Made by a program: the position numbers and the translations under genes. The notes under the pieces are model-generated. The model saw nothing but the letters and a program-made list of their open reading frames with translations, did no database searches and was not told the origin of the DNA. A stretch of DNA of 32,216 nucleotides, from contig CAKZJM010000322.1 in the NCBI GenBank assembly GCA_936943315.1, forward strand, positions 1-32,216. Reading direction: 5' to 3'. Positions 7,123-17,077 of this stretch are shown here, piece after piece (the stretch's first letter is position 1; each line of letters starts with the position of its first letter). Source of the DNA: an uncultured Methylophilus sp. GTDB lineage: Bacteria; Pseudomonadota; Gammaproteobacteria; Burkholderiales; Methylophilaceae.

Positions 7123-7878
7123 TTATTTTGTCACTTGCGGGAGCGGCTTTTTTCTTGCCAGGGCTGTGAGTGTCAAGGTTTTTGCAAATTCACGGCTACG
7201 CTGGATATGCCGTTTCATGGCGAGTTTGGCTTTGCCCTTATCCCGCTCTTTAATCAGCTGCAAAATCTCAAAATGCTCATTATAGGTGCGTTGACTGCGA
7301 TTATCGGAGTTAAGGTCGAGGCGGCGGATCACGCGGATGCGGTGATTGATGTTTTTTAATATCGCAGCCAATACCGGTTTGTCGCTGGCAATGGCCAGGC
7401 CGACATGAAAGGCCTCATCTTTACCGCCCAGGTCTACGCCGTCAGAGAGCTCCTGGTCATGCCTCTCTGGGTGCCAAGCGGCCATCATCCCTTCTATTTG
7501 CTTGTCGCTCATGGCATTGACTGCGGATTCCACGATCAGTAATTCGATGGCAATCCTCGCTTCATAATATTCCATCAGTTCATTGACATCCAGCTCGCGG
7601 ATAAAACAGCCCTGCTTGGGGCGTATGCTGACAAAGCCCTCTATTTCAAGGCGTTGCAGCGCCTGGCGGATAGGGGTGCGGCTGACATTAAACATTTCCG
7701 CCAGCACTTGCTCGGTGACACGTGACCCCGGATACAACTCAAAAGAAATGATTTTTTGCTTGAGTTGCGTATAAAGGGTATCGACGGTCGAGGGTTTGTC
7801 GGGTGCTTGTTTTCTGGACATACGTACAATTTGCCGGGAGAGACACTTTAAGATACTTGGATAACAGGCTTTCGGCAA
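7123..7878 (-). CDS. GntR-family transcriptional regulator with FCD-type C-terminal domain; likely start ATG at 7821
   Basis: 'TLYTQLKQKIISFELYPGSRVTEQVLAEMFNVSRTPIRQALQRLEIEGFVSIRPKQGCFIREL' GntR winged helix followed by an all-alpha FCD-like region. Confidence 0.85.
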   Translation of the reverse strand: MPKACYPSILKCLSRQIVRMSRKQAPDKPSTVDTLYTQLKQKIISFELYPGSRVTEQVLAEMFNVSRTPIRQALQRLEIEGFVSIRPKQGCFIRELDVNELMEYYEARIAIELLIVESAVNAMSDKQIEGMMAAWHPERHDQELSDGVDLGGKDEAFHVGLAIASDKPVLAAILKNINHRIRVIRRLDLNSDNRSQRTYNEHFEILQLIKERDKGKAKLAMKRHIQRSREFAKTLTLTALARKKPLPQVTK

Positions 7879-7960
7879 CCGTTCGCCTTTTTAAAAGCGG
7901 TCTTTGTTGCGTTTGCTCAAGTGAACACGGGCGATTAACCAATCTGAAAATTTCAATCCC

Positions 7961-8668
7961 TTAGCATTTTTCTGCCTGGCCTGAGTCCGCAGAAACAGGA
8001 TCGGCTGGTGAGGAGGTGACTGGCCACAGGTATTGACCATTGGTGACGCAAATAAAGTTTCCGGGTGTGTTTTCCATCACATAACCGCCAGTAAAGTCAC
8101 CAAACGATGGCAGCAATGTCATCTGCGGCTGGTGGTGAAAGCAAGGCAAGGTCAGGCGCTGCCTGCCTTTACCCTGTAGGCGGAAAGTCGGGTGAACATG
8201 ACCGGCCAGGACATGATGTGTGGGATGGGGTGCGGGCGTGTGCTGCAGGGCAAAGTTGCCCATGAGGTAAGGCTCGTCTACCGTTAGGATGTTTAAATTT
8301 GCGGGTGGATCCCCTGCGTGCTTGTCATGATTGCCGCGCACGAGAATGCATTGCAGCTGTGCATGTTGCGCCCGCCAGTGACTGAGTGCGGCGAGGGTGG
8401 CAGGCGCGTGCGATTTGGGTGCGTGCAAAAAATCACCTAAAAAAATCAGTTGTTGTGCGGGGTAGTGAGACAACAGCATGTTGAGGCGCTGCAGGTTGTG
8501 GCTGGTGGTGCCCTGGGGGACAGGCTGGCCCAGGGCGCGGTAGGCCGCTGCTTTGCCAAAATGAGCATCTGCAATCAGCAGCGCCTGTTGTTCTGGCCAG
8601 TAAATGGCTTTGTCGGCCAGTAGCAGTAACGTGCTGCTACCAATATGCAAAGGGTATTCGTTTCTCAT
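7961..8668 (-). CDS. pdeM: Ligase-associated metallophosphoesterase PdeM
   Basis: Calcineurin-like motifs LLIADAHFGK, FLGDFLHA, VRGNHDKH, LAGHVHP; clustered with ligase, helicase and exonuclease. Confidence 0.85.
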   Translation of the reverse strand: MRNEYPLHIGSSTLLLLADKAIYWPEQQALLIADAHFGKAAAYRALGQPVPQGTTSHNLQRLNMLLSHYPAQQLIFLGDFLHAPKSHAPATLAALSHWRAQHAQLQCILVRGNHDKHAGDPPANLNILTVDEPYLMGNFALQHTPAPHPTHHVLAGHVHPTFRLQGKGRQRLTLPCFHHQPQMTLLPSFGDFTGGYVMENTPGNFICVTNGQYLWPVTSSPADPVSADSGQAEKC

Positions 8669-8760
8669 GCAATGATTAAATCAACAATCTCTAATTCAGT
8701 TTCATTCGTCATACTGGCCTGCAGCCGATGTGGCTGGCCCATCGACAACTCAAAATCCAT
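8665..8760 (-). CDS. Possible 31-aa ORF overlapping the helicase 3' end and the pdeM start
   Basis: [31 protein letters not shown]; ends with an ATGA overlap with the pdeM start codon; may only be a translational coupler. Confidence 0.25.
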   Translation of the reverse strand: MDFELSMGQPHRLQASMTNETELEIVDLIIA

Positions 8761-11500
8761 GTCTAGCCTTGGGCGGAATGATGCTGGTCCGGCGTCGTTT
8801 TGTCTTTGCCCCATGTTGAGGGTCTGTTTCCATGGGTAAGCCCGTTTTACGTACACGTTCCCGCTTTGTATACACTTTTTCCTGCACATTGAATTTCGCC
8901 TGCGCAGTCACGGTTTCTGGGGGCGTATAGCCACCTTCGCCTGCTGCTTTTTCCAGATCTGCCACCATGCGCGCAATGCGGTCGGCGAGTTTTTCTGAGC
9001 TGCTGCTTTCGCGGAAGCGCTCTACCAGTAAGGGGAAGGCAAACGGTGTGGGCCTCTTGATTTGCATCAGTTGTAATTGCTTACTTTGCAGATGCTGCAA
9101 GGTGGCCGACAGGCGCTCGATGTCCAGCTCCTGTTGCAGTACTTCCTCCTGCGCCTGGGTCAGCAGTAAATTGTGGGGGTCATATTGACGGAATACATCA
9201 AAAAACAGGCTGGACGAGGCCTGCACTTGTCTGGCGCTTTTATGTGCGCCAGGGAATCCGGCAAAAACCAGCCCCGAAATCCGAGCGATTTCCCGGAAGC
9301 GTCTTTGTGCCAGTTCACCGGCATTCAGGCTGCCAATGACATCGGCCAATAGCTCTTCGGTGCTGAACATATCCTGTGTTAACAGGGCTTCCCAATCCAC
9401 CGGCGTGGCTGAAAGCAGTTCCAGGCCATAGTCATTCACCGCGATGGAAAAAGTGTTGGGCTGATGCTTGCCTGCCCGCCACGCAATCAAGCTGGCCAGG
9501 CCCAGGTGCACGCTACGCCCGGCATAAGGATAGAGAAACAGGTGCCAGCCTTCGCGCGATTGCATGGACTCTGCCAGCAGGTTGGTGTTGGTGGGCAGGG
9601 CGGACCAATCACTTTGCACTGTTAGCAAAGGTTTGATCATCTGCATTTCCGGCCCGTCAAAATGCCCATGGGCGGCGGCATCCATGCGCGCCACCATGGC
9701 ATTGGCCAGCTCGGTTGAGAGCGGCAGGCGGCCACCGTTCCAGCGCGGGACAGCGGCTTTTTTACTGGTGGCTTTACGGACAAAGGCTGTCATTTCATGC
9801 ACCCGCACCAGCTCGAGCAGGCGTCCGCCAAACAGGAAATGGTCGCCGGGTTTGAGCCGGGCAATAAAGTTTTCTTCTACCGAGCCCAGGCTTTTACCCG
9901 AGGCGCCTTTGCTCCAGAATTTCACCACCATGCTGGAGTCGCTCACAATAGTGCCCACGCTCATTCGATGGCGGCGCGCGAGGTGGGCATCCGGCACATG
10001 CCAGACACCGTGTTCATCGGGGATGGCGCGGCGGTAATCCGGGTAGGCTGTGAGCGACTCCCCGCCATGCCGCACAAACGCCAGTGCCCAGCGCCATTCG
10101 TCATCGGTTAAATGGCGGTAGGCATAACAGCTGCGCACTTCTGCCAGCAAGTCGTCTGCGGTAAACCCTCCGCCCAGCGCGATGGTCACCAGGTGCTGTA
10201 CCAGGACATCCAGCGGTTTTTGCGGGGATTCACGTGGCTCGACGTTGCGTGCCGCAATCGCATCCTGCGCCGCGACGGATTCGATCAGCTCCAGGCTGTG
10301 CGTGGGCACCACCGTCAGGCGTGAAGCGCGTCCGGGCGCATGGCCGGAACGGCCAGCACGTTGCATCAAGCGGGCGACGCCTTTGGGTGAGCCAATCTGC
10401 AATACCCGCTCCACCGGCAGAAAGTCGACGCCAAGATCCAGGCTGGAAGTACACACCACCGCCTTGAGTGTGCCTTCTTTGAGTCCATTTTCTACCCATT
10501 CACGCGCGTGTCTATCCAGCGAGCCATGATGCAGTGCAATCAACCCGGCCCAATCCGGGCGCGCTTCGAGCAAAGCCTGGTACCAGATCTCGCATTGCGA
10601 GCGGGTATTGGTGAAAATCAGGCTGTTCGGGCTGGCTTCGACTTCAGCAACCACTTGCGGCAGCATGCGTAAGCCCAGGTGACCTGCCCACGGGAAACGC
10701 TCTATGCCAGGCGGCAACAGGGTATCTATGATCAGGTGCTTTGCCAGCTTGCCTTGCACCAGTACCGCATTGGAGTTATTGGGAACCAGCACCTCCATAG
10801 CGTGGTGCAAATTACCCAGCGTGGCCGACAGGCCCCAGGTAATTAAGTCTGGCTGCCAGCGCCGTAGCCTTGCCAGCGCCAGTTGCAGCTGTACACCACG
10901 CTTGTTGCCTATCAGTTCGTGCCACTCATCGACCACCACCATTTTCAGGCTGGCAAACGTGTCGGCGGCATCTGGCCTGGTCAGCAACAGCGTCAGGCTT
11001 TCCGGCGTGGTGATGAGCGTGGTTGGCAATCGTTTCGATTGCCGGGTGCGCTCAGCACTATTGGTATCCCCGGTACGTAATCCGATGCTCCAATTAAGAT
11101 TGAGTTCATTGACGGGGGCATGGAGGGCGCGTTCAGTATCAGCGGCCAGGGCGCGCATGGGCGTAATCCATAACACCGTCAGTGCTTGCGTCACCGGCTT
11201 GCGCCTGGCAGAGCTTACCTCAGCTGTTTTTTTAGCCGCGACCGATGAGGGTTTTTTTAAGGCAAACCGTTCTATGGCGGCCATCCATACGGCATAGGTT
11301 TTACCGGCGCCGGTCGTGGCATGCAGCATGCCGGACTGGCCGCGTGCGACCGCCTGCCAGACCTGTAGCTGGAATGGGAAAGGCTGCCATTGATGCGCAG
11401 CAAACCACTGGCGGCTTAAAGAGAACTCCTCACTGGCTGAGGAGGTGGCCGCGTCCGTGGGTAGCGTAGAGTCGGATGATATTTGCAAGTCCATGGTCAT
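8750..11500 (-). CDS. Ligase-associated DEXH-box (Lhr-like) ATP-dependent helicase
   Basis: Walker A '[11 protein letters not shown]', 'VVVDEWHEL', 'SATLGN', '[11 protein letters not shown]'; 4-nt overlap with the ligase. Confidence 0.9.
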   Translation of the reverse strand: MTMDLQISSDSTLPTDAATSSASEEFSLSRQWFAAHQWQPFPFQLQVWQAVARGQSGMLHATTGAGKTYAVWMAAIERFALKKPSSVAAKKTAEVSSARRKPVTQALTVLWITPMRALAADTERALHAPVNELNLNWSIGLRTGDTNSAERTRQSKRLPTTLITTPESLTLLLTRPDAADTFASLKMVVVDEWHELIGNKRGVQLQLALARLRRWQPDLITWGLSATLGNLHHAMEVLVPNNSNAVLVQGKLAKHLIIDTLLPPGIERFPWAGHLGLRMLPQVVAEVEASPNSLIFTNTRSQCEIWYQALLEARPDWAGLIALHHGSLDRHAREWVENGLKEGTLKAVVCTSSLDLGVDFLPVERVLQIGSPKGVARLMQRAGRSGHAPGRASRLTVVPTHSLELIESVAAQDAIAARNVEPRESPQKPLDVLVQHLVTIALGGGFTADDLLAEVRSCYAYRHLTDDEWRWALAFVRHGGESLTAYPDYRRAIPDEHGVWHVPDAHLARRHRMSVGTIVSDSSMVVKFWSKGASGKSLGSVEENFIARLKPGDHFLFGGRLLELVRVHEMTAFVRKATSKKAAVPRWNGGRLPLSTELANAMVARMDAAAHGHFDGPEMQMIKPLLTVQSDWSALPTNTNLLAESMQSREGWHLFLYPYAGRSVHLGLASLIAWRAGKHQPNTFSIAVNDYGLELLSATPVDWEALLTQDMFSTEELLADVIGSLNAGELAQRRFREIARISGLVFAGFPGAHKSARQVQASSSLFFDVFRQYDPHNLLLTQAQEEVLQQELDIERLSATLQHLQSKQLQLMQIKRPTPFAFPLLVERFRESSSSEKLADRIARMVADLEKAAGEGGYTPPETVTAQAKFNVQEKVYTKRERVRKTGLPMETDPQHGAKTKRRRTSIIPPKARHGF

Positions 11501-13206
11501 GCTGCATCCTTGCTATCCGCGCGGGAAGCTTGTGGTAATAATGCCTGCAAGGTTTGCAAGGTGTCAGCCTCAGCCACAGGCTTGTCTTGCCGCCAGCGCA
11601 ACATGCGCGGAAAGCGCACAGCAATGCCGCTTTTATGGCGACTGCTCAGTGCAATCCCTTCAAAACCTAACTCAAACACCATGGTCGGTGTCACGCTGCG
11701 CACCGGGCCAAATTTCTCTATGGTCGTTTTGCGGATAATCGCATCCACTTCGCGCATTTCAGCGTCGGTTAAGCCTGAGTAAGCCTTGGCGAAAGGCACC
11801 AGTTTGCGCTCCGGGTTGTCTTCGGGGCTATCCCATACTGCAAATGTGTAATCGGTATACAAGCTGGCGCGACGGCCATGGCCGGTCTGGGCGTAAATGA
11901 GCACGGCATCGGCGGTATATGGGTCTATTTTCCATTTCCACCAGACGCCGACATCTTTGGTGCGGCCAACGCCATAGTGCGCGTCCTTGCGCTTGAGCAT
12001 AAAGCCTTCCACGCCCAGACTGCGCGAAGCTTCGCGCTGCTTATCCAGGTCTTGCCAGCTGGCACCTGTGAGCAGCGGGGAGAGTTGCAACTGGGATTGA
12101 CCACAAGCCTCCACCACTTTTTCCAGCTGTGCGCGCCTTGCAGATTGAGGTTGCGTACGCCAGTCTGCGCCTTGCCACTCCAGCAGGTCGTAGGCCAGGA
12201 TCACCACTGGCAGGCTTTGCAGAATTTTGGGCGTAAGGGTTTTGCGGCCGATGCGCTGTTGCAGCAAGGCAAATGGCTGAACTTGTCCTTGTGTGCTTTG
12301 AGGCCTGATCTCAGCGTCTGACGCAGGTTTCCACACCACCAGCTCGCCATCAAGCACGGTGCCATCCGGCAAGCTGTCAGTGAGTACCTGTAGTTCAGGA
12401 AAACGGTCAGTGACCAGTTCTTCGCCGCGTGACCACACCCACAACTGGCCATCACGCTTGACCAGTTGCGCGCGTATGCCGTCCCACTTCCATTCTACCT
12501 GCCATCGCTCGGGGCTGCCGATGGTCGCTTCGAATGCATCAGTTGCCAGCTGTAAAGGATGCGCCAGGAAAAACGGGTAGGGCTGGCCTTCGCTACGTTC
12601 ATCGCCTTCTTCACTCACCGGGGCCACCAGTTGCTGGTAGTGCGCCGCGGTGGGCCGGGCCGAGAGGTCGGTATAGCCGACCAGGCGCTGCGCAATGCGT
12701 TTTGCATCGACGCCCGCGACTGCAGCCAGCGCACGTGTGACCAGCAAGCGCGACACGCCGACGCGGAAACTGCCGGTAATCAGTTTGATACACACCAGTT
12801 TGCTCCGTTGATCCAGTTGCTGTAACAACGGGGTGAGTTGCTGCGCCAAGGCTTCAGGGGGCAAGCCTCGCAGGGGTAACAGTTTGTGTTCTACCCAGGT
12901 GCTGAGCCCTTCCTGCGAAGTGTGCGCCGAGGTGGGCAGCAGCAAGGCCATGGTTTCGGCCAGGTCACCCACCGCATGGTAGCTTTCTTCAAACAACCAT
13001 TCGGGCAGGCCTGCGAGCGTCAATGTCAATTCGCGTAACGATTTGGTGGGCACCAGTTGGCGCGGGCGGCCACCGGCCAGAAAATAAACGGCCCAGGCCG
13101 CATCTTCGGCCGGACTCACCAAAAAGTAATCGCGCAATGCCGCCAGCTTGGCATTACTGCTGGTGGTGGCATCCAGTTGGTGATACAGGTCGGCAAAGGC
13201 TTTCAA
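11497..13206 (-). CDS. ATP-dependent DNA ligase
   Basis: Nucleotidyltransferase motif '[12 protein letters not shown]', 'DGELVVW', '[15 protein letters not shown]', '[19 protein letters not shown]'. Confidence 0.93.
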   Translation of the reverse strand: MKAFADLYHQLDATTSSNAKLAALRDYFLVSPAEDAAWAVYFLAGGRPRQLVPTKSLRELTLTLAGLPEWLFEESYHAVGDLAETMALLLPTSAHTSQEGLSTWVEHKLLPLRGLPPEALAQQLTPLLQQLDQRSKLVCIKLITGSFRVGVSRLLVTRALAAVAGVDAKRIAQRLVGYTDLSARPTAAHYQQLVAPVSEEGDERSEGQPYPFFLAHPLQLATDAFEATIGSPERWQVEWKWDGIRAQLVKRDGQLWVWSRGEELVTDRFPELQVLTDSLPDGTVLDGELVVWKPASDAEIRPQSTQGQVQPFALLQQRIGRKTLTPKILQSLPVVILAYDLLEWQGADWRTQPQSARRAQLEKVVEACGQSQLQLSPLLTGASWQDLDKQREASRSLGVEGFMLKRKDAHYGVGRTKDVGVWWKWKIDPYTADAVLIYAQTGHGRRASLYTDYTFAVWDSPEDNPERKLVPFAKAYSGLTDAEMREVDAIIRKTTIEKFGPVRSVTPTMVFELGFEGIALSSRHKSGIAVRFPRMLRWRQDKPVAEADTLQTLQALLPQASRADSKDAA

Positions 13207-14309
13207 ACCGTCCCCTTTGCCATGGGTACATGCGGACTGCCTTCGGCGTCTGGGGGCAAGGTAGCCTCGGCTGGCAGCGCAGTGTCTGGAGGGGATTCAG
13301 AGGCTAGGTCAGTTTCCGCCTCGGCAGCTTCTTCACCATATTCAGTGACAAACGCTTGCGCATCCAGGCCTTGTTCACTTAACCAGCGCACCATGGGGTG
13401 CACCTGACCATGGGTGACAAATACGCGCTGCGCACCACTGGCCTCGATGGCGGTTTGCAGGCCGGGCCAGTCGGCATGGTCAGACAGGATAAAGCCGCGG
13501 TCCACCCCTCGGCGCCTGCGCGTGCCGCGTAACTGCATCCAGCCGCTGGCAAACGCGTCCGAGTAATCACCAAAGCGTTTTATCCACGGCGTGCCCTGCG
13601 CCGAAGGCGGTGCCAGCACAAGGCTTTTGGCTATCAATGATTTATCCTGTATTTCACTGACCATTTGCGTGGGCGGCAGCTTCACGCCTGCTTCGCGATA
13701 CACCTTGTTTAAAGGCTCGACTGCACCATGAACCAGGATAGGGCCAATGGTCGGGTTGAGCCCTGATAAGATGCGCTGTGCTTTGCCAAAGGCATAGCAA
13801 AAGAGCACGCTGGCGCGATGATTGTCGGCATTGCTTTGCCACCAGCGGTTGATGTCGGCAAAAATCTCATCTTGCGGCTGCCACTGGTAAATGGGCAGGC
13901 CAAACGTAGACTCAGTAATAAAGGTATGGCAGCGCACGCTTTCAAACGGTGCGCAGGTGCCGTCAGGCTCCACTTTGTAATCACCCGATGCCACCCATAC
14001 TTCACCTTTGTATTCCAGGCGCACCTGGGCAGACCCAAGCACATGCCCGGCCGGGTGCAGGCTCAATGTCACACCATGATGATTGATGCGTTCGCCATAC
14101 TCCAGTGTTTGCAGGGGGATGTCTGCGCCCAGCCGTTTGCGCAAAATACCTTCACCGGGGGCGGCAGCCAGGTAATGCTGATGACCTGTTCGCGCGTGGT
14201 CGCCATGCCCATGTGTGATCACGGCGCGATCCACCTGCCGCCACGGGTCTATATAAAAATCGCCAGGGGGACAATAAAGGCCCTCCGGGCGCGCGACGAC
14301 GAGTTCCAT
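13203..14309 (-). CDS. Ligase-associated DNA exonuclease (metallo-beta-lactamase/beta-CASP fold)
   Basis: 'HGHGDHARTGHQHYL', 'PAGHVLGSAQVRLEYKGEVWVASGDYK', 'FILSDHADWPGL'; 4-nt overlap with the ligase. Confidence 0.9.
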   Translation of the reverse strand: MELVVARPEGLYCPPGDFYIDPWRQVDRAVITHGHGDHARTGHQHYLAAAPGEGILRKRLGADIPLQTLEYGERINHHGVTLSLHPAGHVLGSAQVRLEYKGEVWVASGDYKVEPDGTCAPFESVRCHTFITESTFGLPIYQWQPQDEIFADINRWWQSNADNHRASVLFCYAFGKAQRILSGLNPTIGPILVHGAVEPLNKVYREAGVKLPPTQMVSEIQDKSLIAKSLVLAPPSAQGTPWIKRFGDYSDAFASGWMQLRGTRRRRGVDRGFILSDHADWPGLQTAIEASGAQRVFVTHGQVHPMVRWLSEQGLDAQAFVTEYGEEAAEAETDLASESPPDTALPAEATLPPDAEGSPHVPMAKGTV

Positions 14310-14524
14310 GCGTTAAATCCAAATTGATGATTAAGCCTGTCGTTGTGACATTGAAAACAGAATTTCATTCTGTGCCTGACATAAAAAGTAGCAACGACCC
14401 GGCTGTAGGCGCGAATCGGGGAACTCAAGTGGCGCAGGCAATGTGTCCTGTGTCTGTCTGATTGGTATTGTTAGCAGGGCCCCGGCAATATTTTTAGCGC
14501 ACCTGACTAAAGTACTGCCTGTGT

Positions 14525-14553
14525 TTGACGAAATTAAGGTCAAGGTTTAAAAA
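14525..14553 (+). promoter_or_regulatory. Candidate sigma70 promoter TTGACG-N17-TAAAAA upstream of the formate dehydrogenase gene
   Basis: 5/6 match at -35, 4/6 at -10, 17-bp spacer. Confidence 0.4.
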
Positions 14554-14577
14554 CTGGTGCAACGTCAAGCATCCATC

Positions 14578-14607
14578 CGCATCAATGCTAGGGTTGATGC
14601 GTTTTTT
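14578..14607 (+). terminator. Terminator-like hairpin in the leader of the formate dehydrogenase gene (possible attenuator)
   Basis: CGCATCAA-TGCTAGGG-TTGATGCG followed by TTTTTT; no plus-strand gene lies upstream that it could terminate. Confidence 0.55.
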
Positions 14608-14752
14608 GCGGGCAACTGTACCCTAAAAATTCAGCGTTTCTGTATCTGGTTTCCTTTTGTTAACTTGCCTACCATGGCATTCATCATGATTCCGCATTCC
14701 GTTGGCGGGGCGTTTGCCAAGCCTGCCAACCGAGTGCTCACCAGTAGGATAT

Positions 14753-17077
14753 ATGTCGCAACCAAAAGCTTCTATTAAGCCATACCATCACCCGGCCGCA
14801 GGTTGGGGTGCATTAAAACAAGTCGCGGCGCAACTCGCGTTGCAAAAAATACCCGTGAAAGGGGTGATGACCCTGCTGGCACAAAACCAGCCCGATGGCT
14901 TTGACTGCCCGGGCTGCGCCTGGCCGGATAAAGAGCACACCTCTACCTTTGAGTTTTGTGAAAACGGCGTCAAGGCGGTGGCGGCAGAAGCCACGGCCAA
15001 ACGCGTGCCGCCCGCCTTTTTTGCCAAGCACACCGTCACCGAGTTGATGAGCTGGGGTGACTTCGAGCTGGAAAATGAAGGCCGCCTGACACATCCGATG
15101 CGCTATAACGCCGCCACGGATAAATATGAAGAAGTTTCCTGGGAGGATGCGTTTGCCTTGATCGCCTCTCACCTGAATGCATTGGCTGACCCTAATGAAG
15201 CGGTTTTTTATACCTCAGGCCGGGCGGGTAACGAGGCGGCGTTCCTCTACCAATTGTTTGTGCGCGAGTTTGGTACCAACAACTTCCCCGATTGTTCCAA
15301 CCTGTGTCACGAATCGACCAGTATTGCCTTGCCTGCTACGGTGGGCATCGGTAAAGGCTCAGTCACACTGCACGATTTTGAGCATGCCGACACCATCCTG
15401 ATTTTTGGCCAGAACCCGGCCACCAACCACCCGCGCATGTTGGGTGAGTTGCGTGAAGCTGCCAAACGCGGTGCGCGTATTGTGGCGATTAACCCGTTAA
15501 AAGAGCGCGGCCTGGAGCGTTTTGCTGACCCGCAAAGCCCGTTTGATATGTTGTCGTTCAAGGGCAGCAAGATCAGTGACCTGTTTATCCAGCCAAAACT
15601 GGGTGGCGATTTGGCCCTGATCAAGGGCATGATCAAATTCGTGATCCAGTGGGATGACGAAGCAGTCAAGCATGGCACAGAGCGGGTGGTCGACCTCGAG
15701 TTTATCCAGCAACATACCCACAATTTTGAGGCGATTGCCGAAGATGCACGCCAGGAAAGCTGGGCGGTGATCGTGGAAGAGTCTGGCGTCCCCTTGGCGC
15801 AGATTGAAGAAATTGCCCGCATTTACGCCACGGGTGATCGCGTGATCTCGACCTGGGGCATGGGCATTACCCAGCACAAGCATGGTGTGGCCACGATCAA
15901 AACGTTAGTGAATTTAATGTTGTTACGCGGCAATATCGGCAAAGAAGGCGCTGGCCTGTGCCCGGTGCGCGGCCACAGCAACGTGCAGGGTAACCGCACG
16001 GTAGGCATTTACGAAAAAATGCCCACAGAATTCCTCGAAAGTCTGGAGCGCGTGTTTGATATCAAGGTACCCAGAACGCCAGGCTATGATGCGGTCGGCG
16101 CTATCCAGGCCATGATAGACGGCAAAGCGAAAGTGTTTTTTGGCCTGGGCGGTAACTTCTCGATTGCCACGCCAGACACTGACCGCACCTGGTCAGGCAT
16201 GCGCAACTGCGATTTGACTGCGCACGTCACCACCAAATTGAACCGTAGCCACCTCGTGCATGGTAAGGACGCACTGATTCTGCCTTGCCTGGGCCGAACT
16301 GAAATCGATACCCAAGAAAGCGGCCCGCAAGGGGTGACCGTGGAAGACTCCATGAGCATGGTGCATATCTCTTACGGCATGAACAAGCCCGCGTCGCCGC
16401 ATCTGCTCTCCGAGCCAGCGATTGTGGCGCGACTGGCCCATGCTACGCTCAAGCACAGCAAAACGCCGTGGCTGGAATTGATCAAGGATTACAGCAAGAT
16501 TCGTGATGCCATTGAGCAGACCATGCCGGTAGCGTTCAAAAACTACAACGAACGTATCAAGATTCCTGGCGGGTTCCGTATGCCGGTGCCTTCCAGCGAG
16601 CGTATCTGGAATACCCCGTCTGGCAAAGCCGAGTTTACTGTGCAGGCTATCCCGCAAAATTCCCCGATCCACCAGGCACGTGAGCAATATGGCGACCAGT
16701 TGTTTGTGCTCATGACCACGCGTTCGCATGACCAGTACAACACCACCATTTATGGCATGGATGACCGTTACCGTGGCGTATTCGGCCAGCGCCGTGTGGT
16801 GTTTATGAACCCAGCCGATATTGAGCGCATGGGTTTGCAGGCGGGCGATTGGGTTAACCTGGTGAGTGTCTGGCAAGATGGTATCACCCGCCGTGCGGAT
16901 CGCTTCCTGGTGGTGTCTTACGATATCCCGCAAGGTTGCCTGAGTGGCTATTACCCTGAAACCAATAATCTGGTGCCTTTAGAGAGCGTAGCGGACCAGT
17001 CTCGTACGCCTACGTCTAAATCCATCCCTGTGATTATCGAGAAAACGACACCAGCCGAGGCCGCCAATGCTGCGTGA
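14753..17077 (+). CDS. FdhF/YdeP-type molybdopterin oxidoreductase alpha subunit, probable formate dehydrogenase (FDH4 alpha type)
   Basis: 'FDCPGCAWPD', 'YTSGRAGNEAAFLYQLFVREFGTNNFPDCSNLCHE', 'LFVLMTTRSHDQYNTTIYGMDDRYRGV'; AGTAGGAT upstream of the ATG at 14753 (ORF track starts at a TTG at 14702). Confidence 0.85.
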   Translation: MSQPKASIKPYHHPAAGWGALKQVAAQLALQKIPVKGVMTLLAQNQPDGFDCPGCAWPDKEHTSTFEFCENGVKAVAAEATAKRVPPAFFAKHTVTELMSWGDFELENEGRLTHPMRYNAATDKYEEVSWEDAFALIASHLNALADPNEAVFYTSGRAGNEAAFLYQLFVREFGTNNFPDCSNLCHESTSIALPATVGIGKGSVTLHDFEHADTILIFGQNPATNHPRMLGELREAAKRGARIVAINPLKERGLERFADPQSPFDMLSFKGSKISDLFIQPKLGGDLALIKGMIKFVIQWDDEAVKHGTERVVDLEFIQQHTHNFEAIAEDARQESWAVIVEESGVPLAQIEEIARIYATGDRVISTWGMGITQHKHGVATIKTLVNLMLLRGNIGKEGAGLCPVRGHSNVQGNRTVGIYEKMPTEFLESLERVFDIKVPRTPGYDAVGAIQAMIDGKAKVFFGLGGNFSIATPDTDRTWSGMRNCDLTAHVTTKLNRSHLVHGKDALILPCLGRTEIDTQESGPQGVTVEDSMSMVHISYGMNKPASPHLLSEPAIVARLAHATLKHSKTPWLELIKDYSKIRDAIEQTMPVAFKNYNERIKIPGGFRMPVPSSERIWNTPSGKAEFTVQAIPQNSPIHQAREQYGDQLFVLMTTRSHDQYNTTIYGMDDRYRGVFGQRRVVFMNPADIERMGLQAGDWVNLVSVWQDGITRRADRFLVVSYDIPQGCLSGYYPETNNLVPLESVADQSRTPTSKSIPVIIEKTTPAEAANAA

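Noticed and set aside
7822-7960. Possible sigma54 promoter upstream of the GntR gene (AAGGCGAACGGTTGCC)
   Set aside because: Spacing between the GG and GC elements is one base too short and the flanking match is poor.
14331-14543. 70-aa minus-strand ORF between the exonuclease and formate dehydrogenase genes
   Set aside because: No recognisable protein pattern and overlaps the likely promoter region of the dehydrogenase gene.
16193-16933. 246-aa antisense ORF opposite the formate dehydrogenase gene
   Set aside because: Fully embedded opposite a well supported gene with no recognisable domain.
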